A stretch of DNA of 17,642 nucleotides, taken from positions 1 to 17,642 of the forward strand of contig JAYEGM010000047.1 of assembly GCA_034659075.1 (NCBI GenBank), given 5' to 3'. The DNA is from BMS3Bbin11 sp034659075. Lineage in GTDB: Bacteria > Pseudomonadota > Gammaproteobacteria > BMS3Bbin11. Made by a program: the position numbers and the translations under genes. A model generated the notes under the pieces. The model was not told the DNA's origin, ran no database searches, and saw only the letters and a program-made list of their open reading frames with translations. This document shows positions 6,210 through 12,609 of this stretch, piece after piece; within the stretch, counting starts at the first letter, position 1, and each line of letters begins with the position of its first letter.

Positions 6210-6668
6210 TCAGGAATTAATTGTAACGATTGTGCCGGGGCCAATCCGTTCATAGAGATCGATCAAATCAGCATTGCGCATACGAATACAGCCATGCGAT
6301 ACCGGATGACCTATCTGCTCTTCATAGGGCGTGCCGTGAATGTAGATATAACGACGCATAGTATCCACCTTTGCCAGCCTGTTGATACCTGTTTCCAGAC
6401 CACTCAGCCAGAGTATCCGGGACAGTATCCAGTCACGCTCCGGTTCAGCCTGCGCAAGTTCGGCTGACCAGATCTCACCGGTTGTGCGGCGACCGACAAA
6501 CACTGAACCCACTTCACAGCCCGCACCGATTGCCGCTCGAATTATATGCCTGCCGCGCGGCGTACATTCACTGCCAAATTCTTCACCCGGGCCATTTTTT
6601 GCGGTGGATACCGGGTAACGCTCTAGCACTACACCCTGCTTGTACAGTTCAAGTAATTGCTCAGGCAT
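6210..6668 (-). CDS. L,D-transpeptidase (YkuD domain), no signal peptide seen
   Basis: The 152-residue protein is nearly all YkuD domain. The active-site pattern is H111-G-T-P followed by SHGCIRM (124-130), with catalytic C127. Such enzymes make 3-3 peptide crosslinks, attach lipoproteins or cut muropeptides. No signal peptide or anchor is visible, so export is unexplained. The start is uncertain: the reading frame stays open for 12 codons upstream of the ATG at 6668, back to a TAA at 6705-6707, and that stretch translates to EIEVVIS, which fits the family N-terminus, but it has only ATA or ATT as possible starts. It leads the nagZ operon. Confidence 0.88.
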   Translation of the reverse strand: MPEQLLELYKQGVVLERYPVSTAKNGPGEEFGSECTPRGRHIIRAAIGAGCEVGSVFVGRRTTGEIWSAELAQAEPERDWILSRILWLSGLETGINRLAKVDTMRRYIYIHGTPYEEQIGHPVSHGCIRMRNADLIDLYERIGPGTIVTINS

Positions 6669-6692
6669 AGAAATTACTACTTCAATTTCTGG

Positions 6693-6698
6693 ATTATA
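6693..6698 (-). promoter_or_regulatory. Possible -10 box for the L,D-transpeptidase-nagZ operon
   Basis: The minus strand reads TATAAT in an AT-rich stretch, 24 bases upstream of the ATG at 6668. The -35 region is poor. Since the upstream neighbour's gene ends at 6725, this short gap is the natural promoter place if the operon is not read through from the phosphatase gene. Confidence 0.3.
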
Positions 6699-6724
6699 TA
6701 TTTTTTATATCCTATTGTTTTTAT

Positions 6725-7198
6725 TTACTTTATATGTAACTTTATATCAGCTAGCAGTCCTATGGAAGCATCTTCAATCAGATCCAGCACATTTTCAAAA
6801 CCTGTATCGCCACCATAGTAAGGATCAGGGACTTCCCGTTCACTGCGCTCGGGGGCAAACTCAAGAAATCGCCTTACCCTGAATATTTCTTCCGGCGGGG
6901 CCATTTCCCGCAGGTGATATTCATTCGATTCATCCATCGCCAGGATGTAATCAAAGATATAGAAGTCACCCTCATCAACCCGCCGACCGACCAGGCTGCT
7001 CATATCTATGCCACGGCGTCTGGCTGCTTCCTGTGCCCGGTTGTCCGGAGGTGAACCAACATGATAGGCATGTGTGCCAGCAGAATCGATTTCGATATAG
7101 TCTAGCAAGCCCTGATCTTCTACCAGTTTACGAAATACCCCCTCGGCGGTCGGCGAGCGACAAATATTTCCCAGGCAGACAAATAATACTTTAATCAT
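6725..7198 (-). CDS. Low-molecular-weight protein-tyrosine phosphatase
   Basis: The 157-residue cytoplasmic enzyme has the LMW-PTP P-loop C8-LGNIC-R14-S15 near its N-terminus and the general-acid motif DPYYGG (125-130, acid D125). Family members dephosphorylate tyrosine residues, often on BY-kinases controlling polysaccharide export; none is in this window. The ATG at 7198 is chosen because the P-loop should begin about residue 8, and an AGGA lies 11 bases upstream. A longer reading frame to 7288 is not supported by family length. In several gammaproteobacteria a gene of this family follows kdsB, and here the two are separated by an oppositely oriented small gene. Confidence 0.93.
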   Translation of the reverse strand: MIKVLFVCLGNICRSPTAEGVFRKLVEDQGLLDYIEIDSAGTHAYHVGSPPDNRAQEAARRRGIDMSSLVGRRVDEGDFYIFDYILAMDESNEYHLREMAPPEEIFRVRRFLEFAPERSEREVPDPYYGGDTGFENVLDLIEDASIGLLADIKLHIK

Positions 7199-7231
7199 GT
7201 TTACTGAAATCCTGAAGTTAATGCAGTAGTA

Positions 7232-7260
7232 TTGTAATACAGTCGCATTGTACCTAATAA
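7232..7260 (+). promoter_or_regulatory. Likely promoter of the 88-residue protein gene
   Basis: TTGTAA (7232-7237), a 17-base spacer and TAATAA (7255-7260) form a plausible sigma70 promoter, with the start codon about 31 bases beyond the -10. The overlapping inverted repeat GTATT-GT-AATAC (7229-7240) covers the -35 box and could be a protein-binding site. Confidence 0.4.
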
Positions 7261-7291
7261 TCTTTCCAATAGCGTTTACGAGTGTCACAGC

Positions 7292-7558
7292 ATGAGTGAA
7301 AAACTACCGATCAGTGTGAATGAACTTCGTGCAATGATAGGCATGCGTGTCTGTTATCAGGGTAATCAGGGGATAATTATCGAAGTCCTGGAAGATGGGC
7401 CTTCACTGGTTCTACAGAATACCAGCGCTGCTTCTATACAGAGCAACCTGCACGGCCACCCTACCCGCCGCAGCCCGCAAACCCTGGCAGTGCGTGTGTT
7501 GAGCGAAAACGGCACGGCTTTGCATAAAGAATTTCTTGATCTCGACCTGGAAGAATAA
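7292..7558 (+). CDS. Small conserved-looking hypothetical protein
   Basis: I do not recognise a named family for this 88-residue protein, though similar short proteins containing 'ELRAMIGMR...EVLEDGPSLVL' seem familiar from other gammaproteobacteria. It is soluble and predicted to be rich in beta strands (20-45 and 65-78), with a single cysteine and an acidic C-terminus, FLDLDLEE. A DNA- or RNA-binding small barrel is conceivable, but no motif supports it. It has its own likely promoter and lies on the strand opposite to kdsB and the phosphatase gene. Its ribosome site is weak. Codon use looks like that of its neighbours, so it is probably real. Confidence 0.7.
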   Translation: MSEKLPISVNELRAMIGMRVCYQGNQGIIIEVLEDGPSLVLQNTSAASIQSNLHGHPTRRSPQTLAVRVLSENGTALHKEFLDLDLEE

Positions 7559-7563
7559 GGAAT

Positions 7564-7613
7564 CGATTTAGGTTCGAGGTATTACGCAGCACCTAAATCG
7601 TAAAACCAAAAAA
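7564..7613. repeat. Heptad element C with 10-base inverted repeat
   Basis: From 7565 the sequence reads in 7-base units: GATTTAG, GTTCGAG, GTATTAC, GCAGCAC, CTAAATC, GTAAAAC, CAAAAAA. CGATTTAGGT (7564-7573) and ACCTAAATCG (7591-7600) are perfect 10-base inverted arms around a 17-base loop. The element fills the gap between the convergent 88-residue gene and kdsB. Neither strand has a U-run just after the stem, so it is not a textbook intrinsic terminator. Confidence 0.75.
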
Positions 7614-7618
7614 ACTGT

Positions 7619-8359
7619 TTATCCGCTGAACAAGGCCCGTACCCGCTGCAGATCATCTGGCGTATCCACTCCATGCCCGGGGTCTTCAGTGGTTTCCATA
7701 ACCGCGATTTTACCACCATGCCATAGCACGCGCAGCTGCTCCAGGGCCTCTACCTGTTCAAGCACACAGTGTTCCAGCTGGGTAAACTCCGCCAGATAGC
7801 CACACCGGTAGGCATATAGGCCAATATGACGGTATACCCGATGGTCATGGTCACTATCTCCATCCCGTAACCAGGGTATCGTCGAGCGACTGAAATAAAG
7901 GGCGTGGCCAACGCTGTCCGATACCACTTTTACAATATTCGGGTCGGAGATCTGGACAGCATCATTAATCTGGATGCAGGCAGTGGCCACGACTGCCTGT
8001 TTATCATTCTGCAGGGTTTCGGCAACATGGGTAATTAAAGATACCGGCATCAGCGGCTCATCCCCCTGCAGATTCACCACCAGGTCATTATCAGACAGGC
8101 CAACAATCTGAGCGGCTTCCGCCAGACGATCAGTGCCCGAAACATGACGGTCATTGGTCAGGCAGGCATTTCCGCCAAAGCCACGAACCACCTCTTCAAC
8201 CCGCAAATTATCGGTGGCAACCGTCACACTGGCAGCACCCGCCTCCATCGCACGTTCGTAAACATGCTGAATCATAGGCCTGCCGGCAATATCCAGCAGC
8301 GGTTTACCGGGAAGCCGGGTGGATTCAAAACGGGCGGGTATTATTATATGGTAAGTCAT
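7619..8359 (-). CDS. kdsB: 3-deoxy-manno-octulosonate cytidylyltransferase
   Basis: KdsB activates Kdo with CTP to CMP-Kdo, the donor for the LPS inner core. The 246-residue length is standard. N-terminal IIIPARFESTRLPGKPL (5-21) is the nucleotide-binding signature; HVSGTDR (72-78) and NLQGDEPL (96-103, with metal ligand D100) are conserved. C-terminal EQVEALEQLR fits the dimerisation region. The ATG at 8359 places the signature properly, although no good ribosome site is visible. It is separated from ycaR by 102 bases that hold a heptad array and an AGTATA (8377-8382, TATACT on the minus strand) -10-like box, so it may have its own promoter as well as read-through from the lpxK operon. Confidence 0.97.
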   Translation of the reverse strand: MTYHIIIPARFESTRLPGKPLLDIAGRPMIQHVYERAMEAGAASVTVATDNLRVEEVVRGFGGNACLTNDRHVSGTDRLAEAAQIVGLSDNDLVVNLQGDEPLMPVSLITHVAETLQNDKQAVVATACIQINDAVQISDPNIVKVVSDSVGHALYFSRSTIPWLRDGDSDHDHRVYRHIGLYAYRCGYLAEFTQLEHCVLEQVEALEQLRVLWHGGKIAVMETTEDPGHGVDTPDDLQRVRALFSG

Positions 8360-8402
8360 TATTATCAGTAAGTTGCAGTATACTTTTTAAGTGTAATATA
8401 TC

Positions 8403-8465
8403 GTATTAGGTATTACGTATTAGGTGTTACGTAAAACCTAAACCGTAAAACGTAAAACATTTTAG
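8403..8465. repeat. Heptad element D, nine units in inverted arrangement
   Basis: Units from 8403: GTATTAG, GTATTAC, GTATTAG, GTGTTAC, then GTAAAAC, CTAAACC, GTAAAAC, GTAAAAC, and ATTTTAG (8459-8465). The reverse complements of the second group read GTTTTAC, GTTTTAC, GGTTTAG and GTTTTAC, so the two halves are inverted relatives meeting at the palindrome TTACGTAA (8427-8434). The last unit overlaps the ycaR stop codon (8462-8464). The element lies at the 3' end of ycaR and upstream of kdsB. Confidence 0.8.
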
Positions 8466-8626
8466 TCCAGTTTCCTGGCTTCATTTTCCAGCATCACCGG
8501 TATTCCATCCCGAATCGGAAATGCCAATCTATCCGGCTTGCAGATCAGTTCCTCTGCCTTGCGGTCGTATTTCAGCGGTCCTTTGCATAAAGGGCAAACC
8601 AGAATATCCAGCAGTTTTTTATCCAT
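8462..8626 (-). CDS. ycaR: Trm112-family zinc-ribbon-like protein YcaR
   Basis: The 54-residue protein begins MDKKLLDILVCPLCKGPL and contains CPLC (11-14) but only one more cysteine (C31), so the second half of the zinc ribbon is incomplete, as in other YcaR/UPF0434 proteins. It ends LAFPIRDGIPVMLENEARKLD, with the family's typical PIRDGIPVML block. The molecular role is unclear; the Trm112 relationship suggests a methyltransferase-partner fold. The ATG at 8626 overlaps the lpxK stop by 8 bases, and lpxK-ycaR-kdsB is a well-known gammaproteobacterial order. A longer frame to 8689 adds residues lying inside lpxK and is rejected. Confidence 0.93.
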   Translation of the reverse strand: MDKKLLDILVCPLCKGPLKYDRKAEELICKPDRLAFPIRDGIPVMLENEARKLD

Positions 8627-9617
8627 GGCTATCAAACTCCTTAATTGTCTCAAACACTGTTGAAAGTATACCTTCATCCACCTCCACACTGACAGTCACT
8701 GCCCAGTGATTACGGGTGGCAAACTCACTACATTTTATCGCATCTTTGCCAGTCATTATTACCGGCAGGTCATCAGCAAATGAGATATCTGCCGGTGAGT
8801 AATCAAAATGATCAGGAAACGGGTGTGGAATAATTTCCAGTCCTGCGGTACGCAGACTGCTAAAAAAACTATGCGGGTTGCCTATACCCGCGATGGCATG
8901 TACAGGACTGTTCCAGAAAGCACTCAGCGGTAAACGCATAGCCGGGTTATCCAGCCGACTGCATTCGCCGGGCAATAAATCCATTGAGTGCCCGGTCAGG
9001 GTCGACTTTTTTTCTCTACTGATGACCAGGTCAATGCTTTTCAGGCGAGACGGGTTTTCCCGCAACGGTCCGGCGGGCAAACACAGGCCATTGCCTGCAA
9101 TTCTGTCAGATGTAATAACAGCAATCTCCAGATCCCGTCCCAGTGCCAGATGTTGTAAACCATCATCCGATATGATGACATCGCAGAGGTTCCGCTCAAC
9201 CAGCCAGTTTGCGGCTGCTACTCGATCTGGGTCTATTACCACCGGACAACCGAGACTGCGGGCGATCATTGCAGGTTCATCACCGGAAATTGCGGCATGT
9301 GTCCGGGCATCCACCAGTAAAGGAAATTCTTTTGCTCTACCGCCATAGCCCCGACTGATTATGGCCGGCCTTATACCCTTTCTAGCCAGGTGATTGGCGA
9401 GCCATATGACGAGTGGTGTTTTACCCGTTCCGCCAACGGATAAATTGCCGATGACGATGACAGGCTTTGCGATCCGGGAGACCTTCAGCAAACCCGAGCC
9501 ATAGGCCTCCCGCCGCAGTATCATCACTGTGCAGTAAAGCAGGGAAAGAGGCAGCATTAGCCATGCGTACAGCCCCCTCTTCCGCCACTGTGATTGAAGC
9601 CAGATGGAGAATTTCAC
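8619..9617 (-). CDS. lpxK: Tetraacyldisaccharide 4'-kinase
   Basis: LpxK phosphorylates the 4' position of the tetraacyl-disaccharide lipid A precursor at the inner membrane. The 332-residue protein has an N-terminal hydrophobic helix (about 17-33), an unusual long Walker A GNLSVGGTGKTP (57-68), SRGYGG (88-93) and DDGLQH (151-156), which carries the catalytic Asp-His pair. The C-terminal region includes DHFDYSPADI (about 264-273). The start is a GTG at 9617; an in-frame TGA lies five codons upstream (9630-9632), so no earlier start is possible. The gene lies 51 bases downstream of msbA and overlaps ycaR. It works with MsbA and KdsB in LPS synthesis. Confidence 0.96.
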   Translation of the reverse strand: MKFSIWLQSQWRKRGLYAWLMLPLSLLYCTVMILRREAYGSGLLKVSRIAKPVIVIGNLSVGGTGKTPLVIWLANHLARKGIRPAIISRGYGGRAKEFPLLVDARTHAAISGDEPAMIARSLGCPVVIDPDRVAAANWLVERNLCDVIISDDGLQHLALGRDLEIAVITSDRIAGNGLCLPAGPLRENPSRLKSIDLVISREKKSTLTGHSMDLLPGECSRLDNPAMRLPLSAFWNSPVHAIAGIGNPHSFFSSLRTAGLEIIPHPFPDHFDYSPADISFADDLPVIMTGKDAIKCSEFATRNHWAVTVSVEVDEGILSTVFETIKEFDSHG

Positions 9618-9668
9618 TTCACCATCTCATTACTGAGGAAAAATTTCTGCAACGCAGCATCACTGTTA

Positions 9669-11483
9669 TTATTCTTCTGCTTCCTCATCCTCGTCAACTT
9701 TAGGGGTCCCCTCAATATCCAGGTCGCTAAAGTTGCGGTGATAAAGTTCCGCGTAGGCAGCATTTTTCTTCAGCAGTTCCTCATGTGAGCCCTGTTCCAG
9801 AATTTTCCCTTCATGCAGAACAATAATCTTATCTGCATGCTCAATCGTACTCAGACGATGGGCGATAACCAGTGTCGTGCGCTTCTCCATCAAGTGTTGC
9901 ATGGCTTCCTGCACATGGCGCTCTGAGCGTGTATCAAGTGCGGAAGTCGCTTCATCCAGCACCAGGATGGGTGCATTTTTGTAGATAGCCCGGGCAATCG
10001 CAATGCGCTGCCGCTGGCCACCTGATAACCTGACACCTCGCTCACCGATCTGTGAATCCATGCCATCCGGTAGATTCGCAATAAACTCCTGCACATTGGC
10101 GGCAATGGCGGCATTAGACAATGCCTTCTGATCAATCTCGCCGTCACAGCCATAAGTGATATTTTCAGACACGCTGCCATCAAACAATATCGTTTCCTGG
10201 GGCACAACAGCCATCTGCTTACGTAAATTCTTCAGTCCCAGCGTGCAGACATCGATGCCATCTATCAGTATCTGTCCCTGCTGCGGGTCATAAAAACGGG
10301 CCATCAGTGAAGCTATGGTGGATTTACCACTGCCGGATGCGCCGACCAGTGCCACCACATTCCCGGGGACTATCTCAAAGCTGATATCTTCAAGTACCAG
10401 GTCATCATCGGGATGGTATCTGAAACCCACTTGCCTGAATTCAACATGACCTTTTATTTCATCCAGTACATCCTCGCCGCTGTCTTTTTCTTCCTGCTCA
10501 TCCATCAGCATGAAGACACTCTGTGCCGCGGCAATGCCTGTCTGCACCGGTTCATTGATTTTTGTCAGGCGTCTGATTGGCGGCATCAGCAGCAGTACAG
10601 CCGTCAGGAAAGCGATGAAGGAGCCAACCGTTGCAGAATTCTGGTCAGTGCGGTTAAGCATGAAGGCAATTAAACCGGCCAGTGACAGGGCGATAAACAT
10701 TTCCACTACGGGGATCGCCATCGCAGAAATTTTTGCTTTTCTTAAATACTGCAGCCTGTTTTCCTCATTGGCCTGCTCAAAGTAGCGGGTTTCTTTCTCG
10801 TGCCCGCCATAGGTCTTGAGTATTCTCTGCCCTTCAATCGCTTCCTTGGCGACATGGGCAATATGCCCCATGGAGGATTGTATTGAGGTGCTGACGGTAC
10901 GAAAACGCTTGCTCATGAATCGTACGAATACAGCGACTGCCGGGCCTATGATCAGAAACATCAGGGTCAGACGCCAGTCCAGATAAACCAGATACAGCAG
11001 CAGCAGGGCTACCGTCAGGCCATCCTTTACCACGGTCGTCAAGGCACTGGTCGCCGCTGTCGCCACCTGCTCGACATCGTAAATTAGCTTGGCCACCAGC
11101 TTGGCGGAATGGTTTTCATCAAAAAAAGCAGTGGGTAAATGAATCATACGCTGAAACATTTCACGGCGAATATCATAAATGACCCGTCGACCAACCCAGT
11201 AAATACCAAACTGAGAGGCAAAGGTTGCGGCCCCGCGAATGAGGAATAATAATATAAGATATATTGGAATCATCCGAATATACTCGGAGTCCCTGGCGAT
11301 AAATCCCTTATCTGTAATCCCTTTGATCAGATAGGGCAGTCCCGGCTGAGTCGCCGCAACAATAATCATGCCGATAATGGCAAAGAGAAAAACCTTACGA
11401 TACGGCTTAACATAACTCAGCAGGCGCCGGTATAACTCCCAGCCGGTATAGCGGGTATGGGCAGCCTCGGACACCGTGGTCAA
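9669..11483 (-). CDS. msbA: Lipid A export ATP-binding/permease protein MsbA
   Basis: MsbA is a homodimeric ABC exporter flipping lipid A-core across the inner membrane. The 604-residue half-transporter has a transmembrane domain (about 30-310) with six helices, then a nucleotide-binding domain with Walker A GASGSGKST (381-389), Q-loop Q429, signature LSGGQ (486-490), Walker B ILVLDE (506-511) and switch H542. The TTG start at 11483 overlaps the exbD stop as TTGA, indicating coupling; a GTG three codons later is possible. The C-terminus carries an acidic tail, DEDEEAEE, not usual in E. coli MsbA. Position between exbD and lpxK supports lipid A rather than drug export. Confidence 0.95.
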   Translation of the reverse strand: MTTVSEAAHTRYTGWELYRRLLSYVKPYRKVFLFAIIGMIIVAATQPGLPYLIKGITDKGFIARDSEYIRMIPIYLILLFLIRGAATFASQFGIYWVGRRVIYDIRREMFQRMIHLPTAFFDENHSAKLVAKLIYDVEQVATAATSALTTVVKDGLTVALLLLYLVYLDWRLTLMFLIIGPAVAVFVRFMSKRFRTVSTSIQSSMGHIAHVAKEAIEGQRILKTYGGHEKETRYFEQANEENRLQYLRKAKISAMAIPVVEMFIALSLAGLIAFMLNRTDQNSATVGSFIAFLTAVLLLMPPIRRLTKINEPVQTGIAAAQSVFMLMDEQEEKDSGEDVLDEIKGHVEFRQVGFRYHPDDDLVLEDISFEIVPGNVVALVGASGSGKSTIASLMARFYDPQQGQILIDGIDVCTLGLKNLRKQMAVVPQETILFDGSVSENITYGCDGEIDQKALSNAAIAANVQEFIANLPDGMDSQIGERGVRLSGGQRQRIAIARAIYKNAPILVLDEATSALDTRSERHVQEAMQHLMEKRTTLVIAHRLSTIEHADKIIVLHEGKILEQGSHEELLKKNAAYAELYHRNFSDLDIEGTPKVDEDEEAEE

Positions 11484-11932
11484 CCGTCTTCCGGTTGTGA
11501 TTCAGTGGCAAAAGTAATACGTGTGATACCAAGTTGACCAGCCACTGACAGTGCCCGGATAACCGCTTCATGAGGCGTTTGCTTATCGGCACGGATGATA
11601 ACAACAATTTTTTCCCTGTCCTGATTCTCAGCGGCTGAACGAATCACCCGCTGCAGTGCTTCCGGACTGGTATTCAGAATCTGGCGCACCTCCTCATCAT
11701 CGGGGCCTTTTACCGCGTAGACGCCCAGCGCGCTGATTTCAATGATGAGCTTCGGAATTTCCTGTGGTGCTGCTTTCTCACCCTCGGCCTGTGGCAGCTG
11801 AATTTTTAGCTGAGATTCTTTTGTAAATGTTGTCGAAACCATGAAAAAAATCAACAGCAGAAAGACAATATCAATCAGCGGGGTGAGATTAATCTCAAGT
11901 TCATCATCGTCTGTTGGATCTTTAAATTTCAT
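11480..11932 (-). CDS. exbD: ExbD/TolR-type biopolymer transport protein
   Basis: The 150-residue protein has a short cytoplasmic acidic N-terminus, one transmembrane helix (about 18-36) and a periplasmic domain. Within the helix, NLTPLIDIVFLLLIFF carries D21, matching the proton-path aspartate of ExbD. With ExbB it forms a proton-motive-force-driven complex; the energised partner is unknown here because no TonB or receptor is present. The ATG at 11932 is chosen because TGAGG, which contains the exbB stop, sits 8 bases upstream as a ribosome site. An in-frame ATG at 11974 would overlap exbB by 32 bases and add an unconserved stretch. The exbB-exbD-msbA order suggests a role tied to the envelope. 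Confidence 0.93.
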   Translation of the reverse strand: MKFKDPTDDDELEINLTPLIDIVFLLLIFFMVSTTFTKESQLKIQLPQAEGEKAAPQEIPKLIIEISALGVYAVKGPDDEEVRQILNTSPEALQRVIRSAAENQDREKIVVIIRADKQTPHEAVIRALSVAGQLGITRITFATESQPEDG

Positions 11933-11942
11933 CTGGCCGGCC

Positions 11943-12566
11943 TCAGTACTCGCGGTCGCCCTGGATGATTTCAACCAGCTTTACCGACTGTTGTTCCATT
12001 TCTACTGTCAGCGAATGTACCTTGCCCTTGAAGTAGCGATGGAACATCAATGCGGGAATACCGATGGAGAGCCCGGTAGCGGTAGTGATCAGTGCCTTGG
12101 AAATACCTGCAGCAAGTACCGTCGGATCACCGATGCCCTGACTCATTACTTCCGGTGTAATCGAGGTAAATACCTGAATCATGCCAATGACCGTCCCCAG
12201 CAGTCCGAGCAAGGGGGTGATTGCCGCTATTGTTCCCAGGGTATTGAGATACTTGTCCAGTTCATGGACTACGATGCTTCCCTCTTCTTCTATCGCTTCC
12301 TTCATGATTTCTCTGCCATGATCACGATTTACAAGACCGACAGCAAATAACCTGCCTAAAGGGGAGGACTTGACCAGCAGTTTCAGTAAATCTTCACTGA
12401 CCCGGTTTCCTTTTTCGTGATCCAGCACCTGCTGCAACAGCTGTGCCGGTGCCACATTACGTTTTTGCAGGGTCCAGAATCGTTCAGCAACGATGGCCAG
12501 AGCTATAATTGAGCAGAACAGCAGCGGCCACATTAGCAGCCCGCCTGATTGGAAAATTTCTAACAC
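11943..12566 (-). CDS. exbB: ExbB/TolQ/MotA-type proton channel protein
   Basis: The 207-residue inner-membrane protein has three hydrophobic segments: about 10-29, 108-132 (TIAAITPLLGLLGTVIGMIQVF) and 152-177 (ISKALITTATGLSIGIPALMF). The second and third carry the conserved glycine-rich and Thr-containing motifs of ExbB/TolQ channels. It assembles with ExbD to couple proton flow to work in the periplasm. The start is a GTG at 12566, with no strong ribosome site. It begins 43 bases after the comEC stop, and the exbD ribosome site is built from its stop codon. This is the MotA/TolQ/ExbB family; specific assignment to ExbB over TolQ rests on context. Confidence 0.93.
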   Translation of the reverse strand: MLEIFQSGGLLMWPLLFCSIIALAIVAERFWTLQKRNVAPAQLLQQVLDHEKGNRVSEDLLKLLVKSSPLGRLFAVGLVNRDHGREIMKEAIEEEGSIVVHELDKYLNTLGTIAAITPLLGLLGTVIGMIQVFTSITPEVMSQGIGDPTVLAAGISKALITTATGLSIGIPALMFHRYFKGKVHSLTVEMEQQSVKLVEIIQGDREY

Positions 12567-12609
12567 CGGGTATATATCCAGAAAGGGGTTTTAACAGCAC
12601 GCTAATGTA

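Noticed and set aside
7199..7288. 30-residue extension of the tyrosine phosphatase
   Set aside because: The P-loop belongs at about residue 8 in this family, and the extension covers the divergent promoter region.
11933..11974. Upstream ATG for exbD
   Set aside because: It would overlap exbB by 32 bases and add an unconserved segment, while the ATG at 11932 has a good ribosome site.
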